Shown here piece after piece: positions 61,859 through 64,000 of a DNA stretch of 64,000 nt. Below the pieces are notes generated by a model. That model made no database searches and was not told where the DNA came from. It worked only from the letters and a program-made list of their open reading frames with translations. The stretch is from contig NZ_JADQDQ010000004.1 in assembly GCF_015694725.1 (NCBI RefSeq), positions 434,001-498,000 of the forward strand, read 5' to 3'. Numbering within the stretch: the first letter of the stretch is position 1; the number at the start of each line of letters is the position of its first letter. Position numbers and translations under genes: made by a program. The stretch is from Hymenobacter jeongseonensis. Lineage in GTDB: Bacteria; Bacteroidota; Bacteroidia; Cytophagales; Hymenobacteraceae.

Positions 61859-62839
61859 TTAGGGCGTAACCACCGATGAGCTGGCTTGCTGCTGTGCGGC
61901 ATACGGTTCCTGGCGCGGGAAGTCGCCGCCCGGGGTGAGCCAGTCGAGGACGGCCATGCGAACGGAGATGCCGTTTTCGACCTGGTTAGTAATCAGGCTG
62001 CGCTCGTAGTCCATGACGGCGTCGCACAGCTCCACTCCCCGGTTCACGGGGCCGGGGTGCATGATGTAGAGGCCCTTGTCGCTGATTTCCGCCAGCCGGG
62101 CATTGGTGATGCCGTAGACCCGGTGGTATTCGCGGACGTTGGGGAAAAACTGCACGTCCTGGCGCTCCATCTGCACGCGGAGCAGGTACACCACATCGGG
62201 TGCCCAGGCCATGGCCGCCTCGTAGTCGGTGAAGCGGCGGATGCTTTCCGGGATATACTTGGGCACCAAGGACCCCGGGCCGAGGTACGCGACCTCGACG
62301 CCCAGCTTTTGCAGCAGGGTGCTGGTGGAGCGCGCGACGCGCGAGTGGAGAATATCGCCGATGATGAGGACTTTTTTGCCCCGGGGGTCGGGGAATTTTT
62401 CCTTGATGGTGAAGGCGTCCAGCAGGGCCTGGGTTGGGTGTTCGTGCGCCCCGTCGCCGGCATTGATGACCGACGCCGTGGTTTGGCGGGCAATCATGCC
62501 GGGCAGGCCGGAGTGACTGTGGCGGACGACGATGTAGTCGGTGCGCATGGCCTGGAGCGTCTCGATGGTCTCGCGCACCGATTCGCCCTTGGTGATGGAG
62601 GAATGGTCGACGTTGAAGTTCGTCACCTCCGCCGAGAGGCGTTTGGCCGCGACCTCGAAGGAGGAGTGCGTCCGGGTGCTCGCCTCGTAGAACAGCATGA
62701 GCACGGACTTGCCCTCGAGGGCGGGGATTTTTTTCACCGAGCGGGTGAACAGTTTTTTAAAGGACGTGGATTGGTCGAGCAGGAACTCGATTTCCTCACG
62801 GTGAAGGGATGCGATGTCGAGCAGGTCTTTGCGTGCCAT
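61859..62839 (-). CDS. pyrB: Aspartate carbamoyltransferase catalytic subunit
   Basis: 326 residues. The carbamoyl-phosphate motif is YEASTRTHSSFE (Ser54, Thr55, Arg56, Thr57); HPTQALLD, the MERQDVQFFPNVREYHRVYG region and the aspartate-binding HPGPVNRGVE complete the active site. It catalyses the first committed step of pyrimidine synthesis. No regulatory subunit gene (pyrI) is adjacent. A structured RNA with a terminator lies just upstream and may attenuate the pyrB-pyrC transcript. A weak TACTTTC box at about 62857-62863 could be a second, proximal promoter. Confidence 0.96.
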   Translation of the reverse strand: MARKDLLDIASLHREEIEFLLDQSTSFKKLFTRSVKKIPALEGKSVLMLFYEASTRTHSSFEVAAKRLSAEVTNFNVDHSSITKGESVRETIETLQAMRTDYIVVRHSHSGLPGMIARQTTASVINAGDGAHEHPTQALLDAFTIKEKFPDPRGKKVLIIGDILHSRVARSTSTLLQKLGVEVAYLGPGSLVPKYIPESIRRFTDYEAAMAWAPDVVYLLRVQMERQDVQFFPNVREYHRVYGITNARLAEISDKGLYIMHPGPVNRGVELCDAVMDYERSLITNQVENGISVRMAVLDWLTPGGDFPRQEPYAAQQQASSSVVTP

Positions 62840-62977
62840 ACCGAAGTTGAGGAAAGTAGGTGGGTAGTCAGGAGTAAGAGACGGGCAAGCCTATATGGTT
62901 TCGATGCGCTTACACCGCGTTGGAGTTATGCAGGTTGACTGGGCCGCGAGGCGGTAGCCAACAAAGGCAATGGACAT

Positions 62978-63150
62978 AAAAAAACCGTTTCGGAATCCGA
63001 AACGGTGGCGAGGCAATACCCAGATAAAACAACGGCAATACCAGCGGCAAAATGGGGGAAACCAATGGCAACGCAGACCTGCCGGTCCATTCGCGGTTCC
63101 CTGCCGAGCAGGGTCCCGCACTTCATCAACAAGTTTTTTGGTTGAAGCAC
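62978..63150 (-). ncRNA. Structured leader or small RNA upstream of pyrB
   Basis: On the minus strand a promoter (63155-63183) is followed by about 170 bases with little coding potential. Several stems can be drawn: GCGG-gaCCCTGC-tcg-GCAGGG-aaCCGC, and a preceding CTTCAAC/GTTGA(T)GAAG hairpin. A final perfect hairpin (62984-62994 with 62996-63006) is followed by T6, an intrinsic terminator. pyrB starts 140 bp beyond. It is either an attenuator for pyrB-pyrC or a stand-alone sRNA. It does not match 6S, SRP or tmRNA that I can see. Confidence 0.5.
62984..63006 (-). terminator. Intrinsic terminator of the pyr leader/small RNA
   Basis: Arms ACCGTTTCGGA (62984-62994) and its exact complement (62996-63006) with a one-base loop centre, followed on the minus strand by a run of T (62983-62978). 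Confidence 0.85.
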
Positions 63151-63154
63151 GATG

Positions 63155-63183
63155 CAAAATTACGGTTTTGTTGCGTCCGGCAA
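63155..63183 (-). promoter_or_regulatory. -33/-7 promoter of the pyr leader RNA
   Basis: On the minus strand, TTG (63183-63181), an 18-base spacer, then TAATTTTG (63162-63155), a perfect TAnnTTTG. It is one of the best full promoters in the window. Confidence 0.65.
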
Positions 63184-63344
63184 CTCATCGGCCTTGTTGA
63201 TTATTTTTTGCACTGGGTTTTTCAACTTTTATTTTTGACCTAATGAGCTAGATGACGCACTTTTGGTCATTCTTTTCGCTATTAAAAAAAATCATGGCTT
63301 GCGACCAATTGCTTGGCAAGTACCGTCCACTTTAAATTTAGCTC

Positions 63345-63869
63345 TTTGTTCTGTCGTTCTGGATCTACGCCCGGACCCAGCACTACGGGGACGTAGCGTT
63401 TGACGAGGCGCAGCACGCCAAGGCCCAAAACGCCATCTGGTTTGGCGTTTAGGCGGTTTTCAGGACGAGCTCTCGGAGCGGGAGTATGATCTCTACCACC
63501 AACAGGCCCTGGAGCGAGTGGACCTCGTAGCCGACTGGCTCAAGCGCAACCCGGGCCACTTTCTGCCGGGACCCTACGCCGAAATCGTGAAGGGCGGGGC
63601 TATTTCGACCGTGAAAACGGGCTGGGGTCCGTCAAAACCGAGGAGTGGCTGGTACATAAGACGCTACGCCGCCACGAGTACATGGTAGCCATCACTCTTC
63701 GAAAAGCCGGTGCAGAAATGCGTGCTGGCGACTGAAAACGGCCAGTAAGCGGGTGCTTGCCCTGATGGCTGCACAGCTCTACCAAAAGCATCTCAAACGG
63801 GTGCAGACCCTGCGCGATCCTCGCGCCCTGGACCAATTCCTCCTCATCGCGGCTGGAGGCAAACGCTGA
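63345..63869 (+). pseudogene. Multiply frameshifted accessory gene
   Basis: Coding words continue across three frames: FVLSFWIYARTQHYGDVAFD with EAQHAKAQNAIWFGV, then DELSEREYDLYHQQALERVD with LVADWLKRNPGHFLPGP, then YFDRENGLGSVKTEEWLVHK with TLRRHEYMVAITLRKAGAEM, and a last RVLALMAAQLYQKHLKRVQT ending RDPRALDQFLLIAAGGKR at a stop (63867-63869). Together they look like one protein of about 170 residues inactivated by several indels. I do not know the family. Confidence 0.5.
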
Positions 63870-63901
63870 TTTACCTCGTTCCCTTTTCCTCCCCCAATTT
63901 T

Positions 63902-64000
63902 ATGTCCCATACCCCCACGACGGCCGGCACCAAGCTCAAGGCCGACGCTCATACCAAGCTGCTGGTGTACTTCAAGGACGGCAACGCCCGCACGTGGTAC
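63902..64000 (+). CDS. Conserved protein of unknown function (cut by right edge)
   Basis: Starts at the ATG at 63902; 33 residues are visible: MSHTPTTAGTKLKADAHTKL then LVYFKDGNARTWY. A short polar leader and then a hydrophobic-aromatic strand with YFKDGN. The strand resembles the C-terminal IVIFYRDGSFADYQ of the HTH protein at 20769. I recall similar small proteins in Hymenobacter accessory regions, but their role is unknown. Confidence 0.55.
   Translation, partial: MSHTPTTAGTKLKADAHTKLLVYFKDGNARTWY

Noticed and set aside
61886..62938. A 350-residue plus-strand frame across pyrB
   Set aside because: It is antisense to pyrB, whose active-site motifs are complete; the translation is a compositional shadow.
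62926..63150. A 74-residue minus-strand frame across the RNA upstream of pyrB
   Set aside because: It reads straight through a perfect intrinsic terminator and has no recognisable features; the region is better explained as structured RNA.
62978..63150. Possible 6S RNA, SRP RNA or tmRNA
   Set aside because: The SRP GGAAGCAGCC loop is absent, the 5' and 3' ends do not form the long closing stem of 6S RNA, and the length and lack of a tRNA-like end rule out tmRNA.

Overview
The window looks like a chromosomal segment of a GC-rich member of the Bacteroidota, most likely Hymenobacter or a close relative in the Cytophagales. This rests on three things. The promoters have the Bacteroidota -7 box (TAnnTTTG) rather than a sigma-70 -10 box. 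The gene content is typical of the phylum: LytTR two-component pairs, DUF1571, DUF3127, YitT, a pyrB-pyrC pair and a permease/M1-aminopeptidase fusion. The codon use is GC-rich. No rRNA, tRNA or CRISPR array was found.

Layout. 0-4.5 kb: oxidoreductases (a truncated flavoprotein, an epimerase-like protein, a 2,4-dienoyl-CoA reductase), a DUF1571 lipoprotein-like protein and small conserved proteins. 4.5-11.5 kb: the most unusual block, an amide-bond-forming cluster on the minus strand (esterase, ATP-grasp ligase with a histone-like Lys/Ala/Pro tail, GCS2-type carboxylate-amine ligase, class I glutamine amidotransferase, second divergent ATP-grasp-like protein), divergent from an esterase-DinB fusion. 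12-20.4 kb: an AlbA_2 protein, an OB-fold DUF3127 protein with an SSB-like tail, isoaspartyl peptidase, aldo/keto reductase, cyanophycinase-like peptidase, M1 aminopeptidase and an L,D-transpeptidase lipoprotein. Enzymes that make or break unusual amide and isopeptide bonds are therefore concentrated in the first third.

20.7-36.3 kb: an HTH regulator, a DEAD-box helicase, a NUDIX hydrolase, a linalool dehydratase/isomerase-like protein, an LpxH-like phosphoesterase followed by a glycosyltransferase, a GH1 glucosidase and an orphan TPR histidine kinase. 36.6-41 kb: a YitT protein and a large nucleotide-transporter/HEAT/cNMP-binding fusion. 41-48 kb: a LytTR two-component pair with a serine hydrolase. 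Divergent from it is an erythromycin-esterase-like gene, and the shared intergenic region carries paired 21-nt-period repeats that look like a LytTR operator. A CotH-like protein and an alkaline-phosphatase-like protein follow. 48-59 kb: a MacAB-like exporter (lipoprotein adaptor, permease, ATPase), then an ABC ATPase with a permease fused to an M1 aminopeptidase, divergent from a second LytTR pair.

59-64 kb is a decayed zone: a frameshifted response regulator, a frameshifted protein whose stop codon is supplied by an inserted IS3-derived mini-element, the intact pyrB-pyrC pair preceded by a structured RNA with its own promoter and terminator, and another multiply frameshifted gene before a conserved gene cut by the right edge. 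Short interspersed palindromes mark several intergenic gaps. Several genes have the -7 box exactly four bases before the start codon, which implies leaderless mRNAs.
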